Source: Prochlorococcus sp. AG-686-J21 (lineage in GTDB: Bacteria > Cyanobacteriota > Cyanobacteriia > PCC-6307 > Cyanobiaceae). Taken from it: 64,000 nt of DNA. Every line of letters starts with the position of its first letter. Within the stretch, counting starts at the first letter, position 1. Location: the NCBI GenBank assembly GCA_003210285.1, contig QCVS01000001.1, positions 105,521 through 169,520 on the forward strand. Direction: 5' to 3'. The notes beneath the pieces are model-generated. The model worked only from the letters and a program-made list of their open reading frames with translations, had not been told where the DNA came from and made no database searches. A program made the translations under genes and the position numbers. Positions 45,466-54,682 of the stretch are shown in pieces.

Positions 45466-46815
45466 TTAATAGTTAGGTAATAATTCTTCTTCAACGTATT
45501 TTGTATGAATTTTGCCTTCCATAAATTTCTTTTTATTGAGAAGTGTTAAATGAAAATTAATTGTTGTTGGAATTCCAGTTATGGCGCATTCATTTAAAGC
45601 TCTATTCATTCTTTTAATAGCCGCATTCCGATCTTTACCCCAGACAATTAATTTACCTATAAGTGAATCATAAAATGGGGGGATTTCATAACCAGTATAA
45701 ACATGACTATCAACCCTTACTCCAGGCCCTCCTGGAGGAAGCCATCCAGTTATTTTTCCAGGCGATGGACGAAAATTATGCTTGGGATCCTCGGCATTAA
45801 TTCTGCATTCAATAGCATGACCATTTAAATGAATATCCTCTTGAGTAAATCCTAAATTATCACCTCCAGCTATTTTGATTTGTTCAGCGATTAGATCAAC
45901 ACCAGTAACCATTTCAGTTACAGGATGTTCAACTTGAATCCTAGTATTCATCTCCATAAAATAAAAACTATTATCATCATCTACTAAAAATTCAACAGTT
46001 CCCGCCCCTTCATAACAAATACTTTTTGCAGCAGCAATAGCTGCATTTCCCATTTTTTTTCTAAGAGAAGAATTAATAGCTGGACTAGGAGACTCTTCTA
46101 ATAATTTTTGGTGTCTCCTTTGTACAGAACAATCTCTCTCTCCTAGATGAACCACATTACCCGACCTATCAGCAAGGATTTGAACTTCTACATGTCTTGG
46201 CTTTTTTATAAATTTCTCCATATATAAACCATCATTACCAAATGCCGCTTCTGCTTCTCCTTGAGCTGCTTTAAACATTTTTTCTAAATTATCCTTATTT
46301 TCAACCAATCGCATTCCTCTACCTCCTCCTCCAGCTGTGGCTTTTATTATGACGGGATATCCAATCCCTTGTGCCATTTCGTAGGCCTCCTCAACACTCG
46401 ATAATAAACCTTTGCTTCCTGGAACAGTAGGTACTCCGACCCTCTCCATTGTCTCTTTAGCAGTAGATTTGTCTCCCATTGATCTAATAGCATTTGGGGA
46501 TGGACCAATGAAAGTTATGCCATGATCGTTACACATTTCTGCAAATTTATCATTCTCCGCAAGAAAACCATAACCTGGATGAATAGCATCAACTCCTCTT
46601 GATGTAGCAGCAGCTAAGATATTAGGAATGTTTAAATAACTCTTGTTACTTAGTGAGTCCCCAACGCAAACTGCTTCATCTGCTAATTGCACATGCAATG
46701 CCTTTTTATCTACGGTGCTATAAACAGCAACAGTTGCAATATCAAGCTCTCTACAACTTCTGATGATTCGTAAAGCTATTTCTCCACGATTAGCAATTAA
46801 AACTTTTTCAACCAT
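45466..46815 (-). CDS. accC: Biotin carboxylase subunit of acetyl-CoA carboxylase
   Basis: AccC carboxylates biotin on AccB using ATP and bicarbonate, the first step of fatty-acid synthesis. The 449-residue protein has the N-domain [16 protein letters not shown], the ATP-grasp glycine loop [14 protein letters not shown] near residue 159, [13 protein letters not shown] near residue 204, [20 protein letters not shown] near residue 226 and [18 protein letters not shown] near residue 283. Length and motifs are standard. No accB is adjacent. Confidence 0.97.
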   Translation of the reverse strand: MVEKVLIANRGEIALRIIRSCRELDIATVAVYSTVDKKALHVQLADEAVCVGDSLSNKSYLNIPNILAAATSRGVDAIHPGYGFLAENDKFAEMCNDHGITFIGPSPNAIRSMGDKSTAKETMERVGVPTVPGSKGLLSSVEEAYEMAQGIGYPVIIKATAGGGGRGMRLVENKDNLEKMFKAAQGEAEAAFGNDGLYMEKFIKKPRHVEVQILADRSGNVVHLGERDCSVQRRHQKLLEESPSPAINSSLRKKMGNAAIAAAKSICYEGAGTVEFLVDDDNSFYFMEMNTRIQVEHPVTEMVTGVDLIAEQIKIAGGDNLGFTQEDIHLNGHAIECRINAEDPKHNFRPSPGKITGWLPPGGPGVRVDSHVYTGYEIPPFYDSLIGKLIVWGKDRNAAIKRMNRALNECAITGIPTTINFHLTLLNKKKFMEGKIHTKYVEEELLPNY

Positions 46816-47097
46816 TACAAAATTAAATTGAAGAAATGAAAATTAATTTAAATTGAAAATACTTTAAAAAGTATTCAATAGAATTTTCGAATTTCAAGAA
46901 TGCATTGGTTAACAATACAACCTAAAACGTTATATGTGGAAAATTATTTATTTATGCAATAGAAAAAAATCAGTCATTTTAATTATTTAAAACTTAGTTA
47001 ATTAAAAATAAATCTTTTTAGAATTTAAACCTAGAAGATTAGTAAAATATTATCGCAAATTAATGTATTTTAACTTAGTGATTTAAGAACACCTTTA

Positions 47098-47156
47098 TGC
47101 TTGAAAACCCTTTACGGACTTTGCGGAATTGGTAGACACGCACTTCTAGGAACGTA
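47098..47156 (+). pseudogene. Decayed copy of tRNA-Leu 5' half plus leader
   Basis: The segment starting GCTTGAAAACCCTTTACGG and running through GCGGAATTGGTAGACACGCAC repeats the leader and 5' half of the intact tRNA-Leu 216 bases downstream, with roughly one mismatch in five. The acceptor and anticodon stems no longer pair and no anticodon can be assigned. Weak variable-arm-like (CCTTATACAAGG) and T-arm-like (GGAGTAAAACTCC) stems follow at about 47173-47202, so a whole tRNA may have been duplicated and decayed. Confidence 0.7.
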
Positions 47157-47226
47157 TGAAAAATTAATACCCCCTTATACAAGGATTGGAGTAAAACTCC
47201 TCTCCCTTTCTTATTTCCTAGCCCTT

Positions 47227-47251
47227 CACATCTGCAACATCGGCGGATGTG
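47227..47251 (+). other. Nine-base-pair hairpin, candidate structured RNA
   Basis: CACATCTGC and GCGGATGTG form a 9-bp stem (one G-U pair) with the loop AACATCG. It is GC-rich against the AT-rich background and is not followed by a T-run, so it is not a typical terminator. A second hairpin, GCACC-CGCC-GGTGC (47303-47316), lies just before the tRNA-Leu leader. Confidence 0.4.
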
Positions 47252-47329
47252 GCAACTGCCCCCTAATTTCAGGCTATCGGCTATACTAATTTTGAGTTTT
47301 ACGCACCCGCCGGTGCTCGAAAACCCTTT

Positions 47330-47411
47330 GCGGACGTGGCGGAATTGGTAGACGCGCACGTCTAAGGAGCGTGTGGCTTAGGCCTTGCGAGTTCAAGTCT
47401 CGCCGTCCGCA
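47330..47411 (+). tRNA. tRNA-Leu, anticodon AAG
   Basis: The 82-base gene has acceptor arms GCGGACG and CGTCCGC plus discriminator A, the class II D region TGGCGGAATTGGTAGACGCG, anticodon stem CACGT/GCGTG around loop CTAAGGA (anticodon AAG after T33), a long variable arm GGC-TTAG-GCC, and T arm GCGAG-TTCAAGT-CTCGC. The fold is complete and the 3' CCA is not encoded. An A34 leucine tRNA would read CUU, and CUC if A34 is deaminated to inosine. The anticodon follows from the pairing and should be confirmed. Confidence 0.9.
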
Positions 47412-47436
47412 TTTAATGTATTTTGGATTGACTGCA

Positions 47437-48705
47437 ATGAAAAAAAAATCAATTGCAGTTGTAATTATCTCTAATGGGCCTGGGGAATTATCAACGTGGG
47501 TAAGGCCAGTAGTTGATTATCTAAATGAACTAAATGATATTTCAAAAAATATTGATAAATTAAATTTCTCAATAAGATTAATTTTAGTACCGTGTCCAAA
47601 TGCTACAGGCAAAGAATATGAGGTTGCTAAATCATGGCGCAAATTTGAATTGGTTACAGAAGCAAAGACTTTTTGGAAATTGTTAATCAGGCCTTATCAA
47701 TATGCAAAATGGCCTCAAAAAGGGATTGTTATTTTTCTAGGAGGTGATCAATTTTGGAGTGTTTTGTTAGCAAAAAGATTAGGTTATATCAACATCACAT
47801 ATGCTGAATGGGTTTCAAGATGGCCACGTTGGAACAATGTAATTGCAGCAATGAATAAAAACGTCAAGAAAAGCATTCCTCCAAAATATAGATATAAATG
47901 TAAAATTATTGGTGATTTAATGGCAGACATCACGAATAAGAAAGAAATTCCTTTAAATCTTGAAGAAAAAAAGTGGATTGCTTTACTACCAGGCTCCAAA
48001 AAAGCAAAGCTCAAGGTAGGTATTCCTTTCTTTCTTGAAATGGCTGATCATATTTATAAGAACAATAATAATATTAATTTAATTATTCCCATAGCACCAA
48101 CTACAAGTACAAGTGAATATTTATTCTTTGGAAGTAATAAGAATCCTATTACAAAACATTATTCATCCAAAATAAAACAAATTAAACAAATTAAAAGTTC
48201 CGTTTTTGATTATGTTATTGAAACCTCAAACAATACAAAAATATATTTAATTAACAAACATCCTTGCTATGAAATACTTAAAAAATGTGATCTTGCAATT
48301 ACCACAGTTGGAGCAAATACTGCTGAATTAGCTTCACTTACCTTACCCATGATAGTTGTCCTACCCACCCAACATTTAAATGTAATGAACGCTTGGGACG
48401 GTATATTCGGAATAATTGGGAAAATTTCTTTTATCAATAAATTCTTCACTTTTATAATTCATAATTGGTACTTAAAGCAAAAAAAATATTTTGCATGGCC
48501 AAATATAAAAGCTAACAAGTTAATTATTCCCGAAAGAATAGGCAACATTTCACCAAAACAAATCGCTAATGAAGCTATATTTCTGATAAAAAATAAAAAA
48601 TATTTAAAAGAGCAAAAAGAGAATTTATCAAAACAGCGAGGAAAAACTGGTGCAGTTAAGAAATTAGCTTACATAATTTTTAATTCGATCAAAAGACTCA
48701 GTTAA
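47437..48705 (+). CDS. LpxB-like glycosyltransferase-fold protein
   Basis: The 422-residue protein (from this start) resembles lipid-A-disaccharide synthase: IAVVIISNGPGELSTWVRPVVDYL at the N-terminus, IGDLMAD near residue 163, WIALLPGSKKAKLK near residue 186 and AITTVGANTAELASLTLPMIVVLPTQHLNVMNAWDG near residue 290, the nucleotide-sugar end. It differs enough from LpxB that the sugar and acceptor are unknown. The track's longer ORF begins inside the tRNA-Leu; its first 22 residues are tRNA sequence and are left out. Confidence 0.75.
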   Translation: MKKKSIAVVIISNGPGELSTWVRPVVDYLNELNDISKNIDKLNFSIRLILVPCPNATGKEYEVAKSWRKFELVTEAKTFWKLLIRPYQYAKWPQKGIVIFLGGDQFWSVLLAKRLGYINITYAEWVSRWPRWNNVIAAMNKNVKKSIPPKYRYKCKIIGDLMADITNKKEIPLNLEEKKWIALLPGSKKAKLKVGIPFFLEMADHIYKNNNNINLIIPIAPTTSTSEYLFFGSNKNPITKHYSSKIKQIKQIKSSVFDYVIETSNNTKIYLINKHPCYEILKKCDLAITTVGANTAELASLTLPMIVVLPTQHLNVMNAWDGIFGIIGKISFINKFFTFIIHNWYLKQKKYFAWPNIKANKLIIPERIGNISPKQIANEAIFLIKNKKYLKEQKENLSKQRGKTGAVKKLAYIIFNSIKRLS

Positions 48706-49731
48706 TTACCAAGGATCGTCAATTTCAACAGATTCTGATTGAGGATTTTCTATTACTATTTTTTTCTCTTCAACAGGTTCAATATCAAAAGGTTCTTGTG
48801 ACCTTTGAATTGGTCTCTTTGAAGCCCTATTAGACTTAGAGGGACTTTTAACAACAAATTCTGTCGTATTTTCTTCATCAATTTGATTCTCTAATTGTTC
48901 AGAGGATTCATTATCCAAATAAAGTTGTTGTTTATTATTTATTGTTTCTTTTGCAGTTTCAATTTCTACATATTCAAGTTCTTCTTCATACTCTTCTTCT
49001 TCTTCTATAAATTCTTCTTCTTTAATTTCTTCCATAAAATTATTTTGTTCTTCTGATTCCGAACCTGACAATAGCTGATTCTCCACTGGCACGAGATTTG
49101 CTGTATATCTATTTGCTTCCCTTTCTTCCCAAGAAGAACCTCCGACCCCAAGTTTCTCTAGTAATCCACTACTTAGTTGATTCAGTTTTTCCTCTGCGCC
49201 TTCATAAACAATTATTCTGTCAGTACCACTACTGACTATCTCATCTACGGGAATTTCCCAAGTACTTAAAACACCTTCACCTAAAAGAGGAACTCCTACT
49301 GCACCCATAACAAGAGAGATTAAATCCCCAGTCTCAATATCGAAAGAAAATCCAAGAACTCTTCCAAGAAGCTGACCAGATTCCGTAATTACCTGACAAT
49401 TTATAACTTTCCCATATCTTTCTGGAGAAAAACCATCACTCAAAGAATCTAAAGAATCCACTAAAATTACATCGCCAACCTGCTTTATGCTTTCAAGAGG
49501 CATCCATTTAGGTAAACCTGGCAAAAATCTTGTAAGAGGATTATCTCTAAGACCTAAAGCAACTACCTCTCTTCTATCAATATCAACAACAACTTCACCT
49601 ACAACTCCTAATCTCCTACCAGTATCAGTAGTAATGACTTGGGTCCCCATAAGTTCCGACCTTAACCATAGACGCTCGCTAGGGACGGAATTTCGGCGAT
49701 TATTATTTGTGGATGTGTTCGACAAACTCAT
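48706..49731 (-). CDS. PRC-barrel protein with acidic C-terminal tail
   Basis: The 341-residue protein carries two PRC-barrel domains: LRSELMGTQVITTDTGRRLGVVGEVVVDIDRREV (near residue 23) and VINCQVITESGQLLGRVLGFSFDIETGDLISLVM (near residue 108). The C-terminal 150 residues are extremely acidic (EEEEEYEEELEYVEIE) and look disordered. PRC barrels occur in photosynthetic reaction-centre H subunits and RimM; cyanobacterial versions of this type are conserved without a defined role. It lies 45 bases downstream of smc on the same strand. Confidence 0.85.
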   Translation of the reverse strand: MSLSNTSTNNNRRNSVPSERLWLRSELMGTQVITTDTGRRLGVVGEVVVDIDRREVVALGLRDNPLTRFLPGLPKWMPLESIKQVGDVILVDSLDSLSDGFSPERYGKVINCQVITESGQLLGRVLGFSFDIETGDLISLVMGAVGVPLLGEGVLSTWEIPVDEIVSSGTDRIIVYEGAEEKLNQLSSGLLEKLGVGGSSWEEREANRYTANLVPVENQLLSGSESEEQNNFMEEIKEEEFIEEEEEYEEELEYVEIETAKETINNKQQLYLDNESSEQLENQIDEENTTEFVVKSPSKSNRASKRPIQRSQEPFDIEPVEEKKIVIENPQSESVEIDDPW

Positions 49732-49776
49732 TAATATCTTTTTGACATTCTGACGTAAAATTTTAAAAAAGTGTGA

Positions 49777-52700
49777 TTATGCAGCATTTGGTAATCCAAC
49801 AACTTGAGTATTAGCACCTCTTGCTTGAGCAACACCAATTGTTCGTTCAGATGAACTTATCATAGGTCTTCTGTGGCTTACGACTATAAATTGAGCATTT
49901 GATGACTGACTTGTTATTAATTTTGATAACCTTTCAACGTTAATACCATCTAAAAAGCTATCTACTTCATCTAATGCATAAAAAGGAGAAGGCTTATATT
50001 TTTGCAAAGCGAATAAAAAACTTAGGGCCGTTAATGATTTCTCACCACCCGACATTGAAGCTAATCTTCTGACGTTTTTTCCTTTAGGATGAGCAACTAA
50101 AGTTAAACCTCCCTCCAAAGGAGCCTCTGGATTTTCAAGCTGAAGGAACCCATCTCCATCTGATAAATTGGCAAAAATCTCTCTAAAATGCTTATCAACT
50201 TCTACGAATGCCTGCATAAATGCTTCTTGTCGCATAGTTGAAACAGTTTCTATTCTTAATAACAACTCTGATCTTTCATTAGATAAAACTTCCAATCTTT
50301 CTATTAAATCATTTAATCTTTCTGTCAATTCCTCTAGTTCATCTAAAGCTAACATATTTACCGGTTCTAAACTTTCCAATTTCGTATTAATTACAACGAT
50401 CTCTGATTGTAATAAATCAAGAGTTATAGTTTCATACTCACCAAAGCTGGGTAAAGGATCAGGCAGCTCTTTTTTATAATTTTCTAACTTGATAGTTTCG
50501 CTACGCATTTCCTCATTTAGAGAACTTATATCTCTTTCGAGATATTCCAACTTAAGGGTAAACTGATTGATTTCTTGTCTTTTATTGGAAATAGATGAAT
50601 TCAACTCATCCCTTTTTCTTCTTAATATTCCAAGATCCTTTTCAAGTAGTGATTTTTGACCATCAAGACTCGCAAGCTCACTTTTATAATTATCTCTTTT
50701 CTTTATCCATTCATTATGGGCATTAGAAAGCTCTTTAACTGATTCTTGTAAATTCTTTTCTTGTAGAGATATTAGATTTAATTGATTATTTATACGTTCG
50801 TGATTTAGAACCAATTGATTCTTTTTATTTAACAATTCATCTTTCTCTTGAATCATTAGTTCAAGTTTTTTATCTAGCTTTTCGAAATCATTATTATGAG
50901 TCATTAAAGAGGATGTTTGATTATCTTCATAATTCTTTTTAAGGATCATCGCCAATTCATCCAACTTTTTTTTAAATGGTTTTATTTCATTTTGAATGCT
51001 ATCTAACTTTTCATTTAATAAATTATTTTGAGAAGTAAGCTTATTTAGCCTCAAATTATTATCCTCAATTCTTTTCATTGAAACTTTTAGAGAATTATTA
51101 TTTACTTCAATTTCTTTATTAGAGGATACGCAATCCTCTAATATTTCCCTTTGATTAAAACTTAGTTTATTCAAGTTATTAGTTTTATTTAAAATATCAT
51201 TATCTGATTTCTTCAAAGCTTCTTCAATGATAGATAGTCTTTGTTTTATGGGGTGAGCCTCGTCAATATCATTATTGGTTCCAAACCTATAAGCAAGATC
51301 TTTATTAACTTTACTTCCTCCCGTAATTGCACCACTAACTTCCAATAGTTCTCCACTCAAAGTAACCATTCTAATTTTTTGTTTAGATAATTTCGCTGAA
51401 TCTAAATCTGAAAAGACTACAGTATCACCAAAAACGTATTTAAAAACATCTGCATAAACATCATCACAATCAATTAAATTAATAGCTTTATCAACAAATC
51501 CATTCTCTTTAAAATTCTCAAATCTTTTAAGCGCGAAATTTTTTTTATAAGTTTTAATTCTATTAAGTGGAAGAAAGGTTAATCTCCCTGCTTTCTTTTT
51601 TTTAAGAATTTCAATAGCTCTTGAAGCAATATTGTCATTTTCAACAACTATTTGTCCAAGTCTATTACCAGCTGCTATTTCCAATGCATATCTATTTTTT
51701 TCATTTACTGCACCCAATTGAGCAACATATCCATGTATTCCCTCTAAACCTGCCTCTAAAAGTATTCTTAATGCATATGATCCCCTAGTTTCATTTAGAG
51801 CCTCTTTTCTACTTTCACATCTTGACAAGTCTTTTTCAAGCCTTAATTGTTCGTTATTTAGCCTAAGTTTAGTTTTATTTAACAAATCTATTTCAATTTT
51901 TAAATTACCAATCTCAGATCTAATACTGCTCAAATTAAGATTTTTTGTGTCCGTTGATTTTCCATTAATTTGATTAAATTCTGATAGTTTTTGTTTTTCT
52001 AACTTTAAAAGATCATTTTGAGATGATATTTCTTCTCTTTGAATATTAATTTGTATAATTTCCTCCTCAATATTCCTTTTACTAGATTCAAGAGGTTGTA
52101 CTAAAGATTTTATATTTTCTAACTCATTATTGAGCTTTATACTTTGCTTTGAAAATTCACCTGATTCACCTGCAGCATCAGAAAGTTTTTTTCTAGATAA
52201 CTTATGTTTTAACGTTAAATCTTGAATCTCGATGTTTAATCTATCTAGATAATTATCATTAAAGTGCTCTTGTTGATTCTTTTCTAACTGGGTACTTTTT
52301 TTAGATATTGCAATACTATCCCGTTGGTCTTGTAATTTAATGCCTTCCTCTTTATTAACAATTGCTATTCTTTCTAATTCCCTTAAATTAGAATTTATAC
52401 TGCCAATATCAGAATTTACTTTGATTAAGTTATCTTCACCTTTCTCTTTTAATTCTGCAATCATGACTTTCATGGCCTCTTGCAATACTTGTATTTCTTT
52501 ACTAAGAGATTCTTTTTGTTGATTAAATAAAATCTTACTTTTATCTAAGTCAATAGCTTTTTTCTTAATTAATTCAATATTTTGAACTTGTTTATCGAAT
52601 AAAAGTACTTTTTCAATCTCCTTAATATAAAAAAGTTTTGCCTTTAACTCTTTATATTTTTTAGCTTTTTCACATTCTTTTTCAAGTTTTATTTTACTAG

Positions 52701-53367
52701 ATTGCAATTCGTTTTCTAAAATCTCGCATTTTTCTTGTCTTTCAAAAACATCATTAAGTTTTGAATGCGTTTGTTCAATTCTGCTATCAAAAAGAGCTAC
52801 GCCTGCTAATTCATCAATGAGTGTTCTCCTTTCCTTATTATTCATTGATACTATTCTTGTGACATCTCCCTGCATCACAACATTACTGCCTTCTGGATCA
52901 ACACTTATATCTCTAAGAACTCTTTGTATTTGTTGTAAAGTACATTGGCGTCCATCAGAAGTATAAGTCGATGCATATGATCCACCAGGCATTAGCCGCA
53001 ATTTTCTGGCAACTACCCATTCTTTTTGATCTCTAGTAAGTGCAATATCATCTTCTTCTAAATCCAAAGATGGAACATCTTCCCTTGGCGACCAATCTTC
53101 AAGATTGAATTTAACAGAAACAAATGTTTCAGAAGATTTACCTTCTTTTACTTTAGAATTATTTATTAAATCTGGTAATCTCTCTGCTCTCATACCTCTA
53201 CTATTTGCCAAACCTAAACAAAACAAAATTCCGTCTAAAATATTACTTTTCCCAGATCCATTTGGACCAGTAACCACTGTAAAACCTTCTTCAAGAGGAA
53301 TTTTTACACTTCCTCCGAAAGATTTGAAATTTTCAAACTCGACCTGATTGATGTATACCAATCTCAA
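49777..53367 (-). CDS. smc: Chromosome segregation ATPase SMC
   Basis: The 1196-residue protein has the full SMC layout: N-terminal Walker A VTGPNGSGKSNILDGI near residue 33, a long coiled coil, a hinge around residues 520-660 (GIHGYVAQLGAVNEKNRYALEIAAGNRLGQIVVEN), a returning coiled coil and a C-terminal head with signature LASMSGGEKSLTALSFLFALQ and Walker B FYALDEVDSFLDGINV. It condenses and organises the chromosome, normally with ScpA/ScpB. This is the longest gene in the window. Confidence 0.97.
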   Translation of the reverse strand: MRLVYINQVEFENFKSFGGSVKIPLEEGFTVVTGPNGSGKSNILDGILFCLGLANSRGMRAERLPDLINNSKVKEGKSSETFVSVKFNLEDWSPREDVPSLDLEEDDIALTRDQKEWVVARKLRLMPGGSYASTYTSDGRQCTLQQIQRVLRDISVDPEGSNVVMQGDVTRIVSMNNKERRTLIDELAGVALFDSRIEQTHSKLNDVFERQEKCEILENELQSSKIKLEKECEKAKKYKELKAKLFYIKEIEKVLLFDKQVQNIELIKKKAIDLDKSKILFNQQKESLSKEIQVLQEAMKVMIAELKEKGEDNLIKVNSDIGSINSNLRELERIAIVNKEEGIKLQDQRDSIAISKKSTQLEKNQQEHFNDNYLDRLNIEIQDLTLKHKLSRKKLSDAAGESGEFSKQSIKLNNELENIKSLVQPLESSKRNIEEEIIQINIQREEISSQNDLLKLEKQKLSEFNQINGKSTDTKNLNLSSIRSEIGNLKIEIDLLNKTKLRLNNEQLRLEKDLSRCESRKEALNETRGSYALRILLEAGLEGIHGYVAQLGAVNEKNRYALEIAAGNRLGQIVVENDNIASRAIEILKKKKAGRLTFLPLNRIKTYKKNFALKRFENFKENGFVDKAINLIDCDDVYADVFKYVFGDTVVFSDLDSAKLSKQKIRMVTLSGELLEVSGAITGGSKVNKDLAYRFGTNNDIDEAHPIKQRLSIIEEALKKSDNDILNKTNNLNKLSFNQREILEDCVSSNKEIEVNNNSLKVSMKRIEDNNLRLNKLTSQNNLLNEKLDSIQNEIKPFKKKLDELAMILKKNYEDNQTSSLMTHNNDFEKLDKKLELMIQEKDELLNKKNQLVLNHERINNQLNLISLQEKNLQESVKELSNAHNEWIKKRDNYKSELASLDGQKSLLEKDLGILRRKRDELNSSISNKRQEINQFTLKLEYLERDISSLNEEMRSETIKLENYKKELPDPLPSFGEYETITLDLLQSEIVVINTKLESLEPVNMLALDELEELTERLNDLIERLEVLSNERSELLLRIETVSTMRQEAFMQAFVEVDKHFREIFANLSDGDGFLQLENPEAPLEGGLTLVAHPKGKNVRRLASMSGGEKSLTALSFLFALQKYKPSPFYALDEVDSFLDGINVERLSKLITSQSSNAQFIVVSHRRPMISSSERTIGVAQARGANTQVVGLPNAA

Positions 53368-53443
53368 GTCACAATAGCTAAGTAAGAATAGCTACTTTTC
53401 AAAAAATCTCAAGAGAATTATTAAGATTATTGCTAAAAACAAA

Positions 53444-53806
53444 TTAATTATTTTTCGTTAATTGACAACAATTCCCATTTATTATTAACAAACCTTTTAA
53501 GAATTTACCGTTTAATATAATTTTGAAATTTTGAAAATCTTTATTATGAGAAATATAAGAGCAAGTTCCATGATCAATTCTTTTTACAAAACCTCTATTA
53601 TTAGAAAGTTCATATTCAATTCTAGAAAGCCAAACCAATCTATGATTTGGTTGTTTTCCTATTTTAATAAAACCTTTATTGAGTAATGGAATTTCGTAAA
53701 ATTTCCAAGTAAAGCAATCTAATTTATCTTCAACAAGAAAATCATAGTGAATATCAATTAATTTACTATCAAGAATCTTATGTTCGAGTAAAACCCATCG
53801 ATTCAT
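53444..53806 (-). CDS. LigD 3'-phosphoesterase-like small protein
   Basis: The 120-residue protein matches the stand-alone form of the DNA-ligase-D phosphoesterase domain as I recall it: RWVLLEH near the N-terminus, then DIHYDFLVEDKLDCFTWKF, and HRLVWLSRIEYELSNNRGFVKRIDHGTC. The HYD and DHGT elements carry the likely metal-binding His and Asp. In LigD this domain trims 3' phosphates and ribonucleotides; here no ligase or polymerase is attached and no Ku gene is nearby. The function is inferred from fold only. Confidence 0.6.
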   Translation of the reverse strand: MNRWVLLEHKILDSKLIDIHYDFLVEDKLDCFTWKFYEIPLLNKGFIKIGKQPNHRLVWLSRIEYELSNNRGFVKRIDHGTCSYISHNKDFQNFKIILNGKFLKGLLIINGNCCQLTKNN

Positions 53807-53892
53807 TATCTAGTGCGTCAATAAATTATTTTATTTCAATAATCAATCATTAAGATGAGTTAACAAGTTAACTCAAATTAAAAAAGAAGAAC

Positions 53893-54030
53893 CTAATTCC
53901 CAGCATCAGGAACAAACCGCAAAGCAATAAATAGCAAACTACCAGCTCCTGCGATAGCTGCTGCTACCAATCCAAAATCAGTTGGAATTGTACGAGATGC
54001 AAAAATAATTGCTGATAGTGTGATATCCAT
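53893..54030 (-). CDS. Small single-helix membrane protein
   Basis: This 45-residue ORF, below the track cut-off, reads MDITLSAIIFASRTIPTDFG followed by LVAAAIAGAGSLLFIALRFVPDAGN. It has one clear transmembrane helix and a well-preserved Gly/Ala/Pro-rich composition that stands out in this AT-rich genome and suggests conservation. It looks like a small thylakoid complex subunit, perhaps of NDH-1 or a photosystem, but I cannot assign it. The spacer to the YqjD-like gene is otherwise empty. Confidence 0.65.
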   Translation of the reverse strand: MDITLSAIIFASRTIPTDFGLVAAAIAGAGSLLFIALRFVPDAGN

Positions 54031-54220
54031 GATGAAGTAAAAAACTTAATTTAATAAAATCAGTAATAGCTTAACAAAACCTTATTACAGAACAGGGGAG
54101 ATAAATGAAATGTAAATAAAATTTTATATGTCTATTATTTTATTATTAAAAACAATTCTAAATAGAAGGGTTTCAAATTTAGAAAATGCAGACTACTCTA
54201 GAAGAAATCAAGGTGGATTA

Positions 54221-54682
54221 ATGGAATCTTTTCATCCTCCCAAAGAAGTTAAAGAACCAATTGATGATTCTGCGCTGCCACAGGAAGAAAACATATCAGA
54301 AAAATGGTTACGTGAAACAATTGATAGTTTGATTCCGTTAATACAAGAAAAATGGCCTACTATTGCAAAACAAACTCTTGAAACTGCAAAGGGAAGTATT
54401 GATGATTTAGTTGGAGTAATAGCAATTCATACTGGATCATCTGCTAGTGGTATTAAGAATCAATTATTTCAAATCATTGATTCAATTCAAGAAAATAATT
54501 GGGAGATTGCAGATAAAATAGAACCAATCGAAAGTCAATTAGAAGAGTTACTAGATGAACTGAACACTACATTAAGACCAAAAATAGAAACCCCAATTAG
54601 AAAAAAACCGATTTTATCTATTGCTATTGCTGCTGGTATAGGATTATTTATAGGTAGTTTAATTAATAGTAGAAATAAATAA
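54221..54682 (+). CDS. YqjD/ElaB-like membrane-anchored protein
   Basis: From the ATG at 54221 (with AAGGTGG just upstream) the protein has about 153 residues: an acidic N-terminus, a long helical region (KWPTIAKQTLETAKGSIDDLVG and QLEELLDELNTTLRPKIE) and a C-terminal membrane anchor ILSIAIAAGIGLFIGSLINSR. The anchor plus GxxIG-SxxxxR ending recalls the DUF883/YqjD family of membrane-tethered helical proteins. The longer track ORF (54128) has an unlikely N-terminus. It abuts the holin-like gene, as yqjD and yqjE do in enterobacteria. Confidence 0.65.
   Translation: MESFHPPKEVKEPIDDSALPQEENISEKWLRETIDSLIPLIQEKWPTIAKQTLETAKGSIDDLVGVIAIHTGSSASGIKNQLFQIIDSIQENNWEIADKIEPIESQLEELLDELNTTLRPKIETPIRKKPILSIAIAAGIGLFIGSLINSRNK

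Larger units (their letters stand above)
46816..47329. other. 514-bp gene-poor region with decayed tRNA copy and hairpins
   Basis: No coding gene is supported here. The first 280 bases, up to 47095, are plain AT-rich DNA that should hold the accC promoter. From 47098 a degenerate tRNA-Leu copy and a GC-richer block with at least two hairpins lead up to the intact tRNA-Leu; these are listed separately. Confidence 0.8.

Noticed and set aside
47098-47329. Group I intron in tRNA-Leu, as known in other cyanobacteria
   Set aside because: The downstream tRNA-Leu is uninterrupted and complete, and the upstream copy is degenerate rather than a split exon.
47075-47359. Minus-strand ORF with a repeated VRVYQFR motif
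   Set aside because: It is antisense to the tRNA-Leu and its decayed copy; the amino-acid repeat simply reflects the DNA duplication.
47371-47436. N-terminal extension of the LpxB-like ORF
   Set aside because: These codons lie mainly in the tRNA-Leu 3' half; the ATG at 47437 begins the protein-like part.
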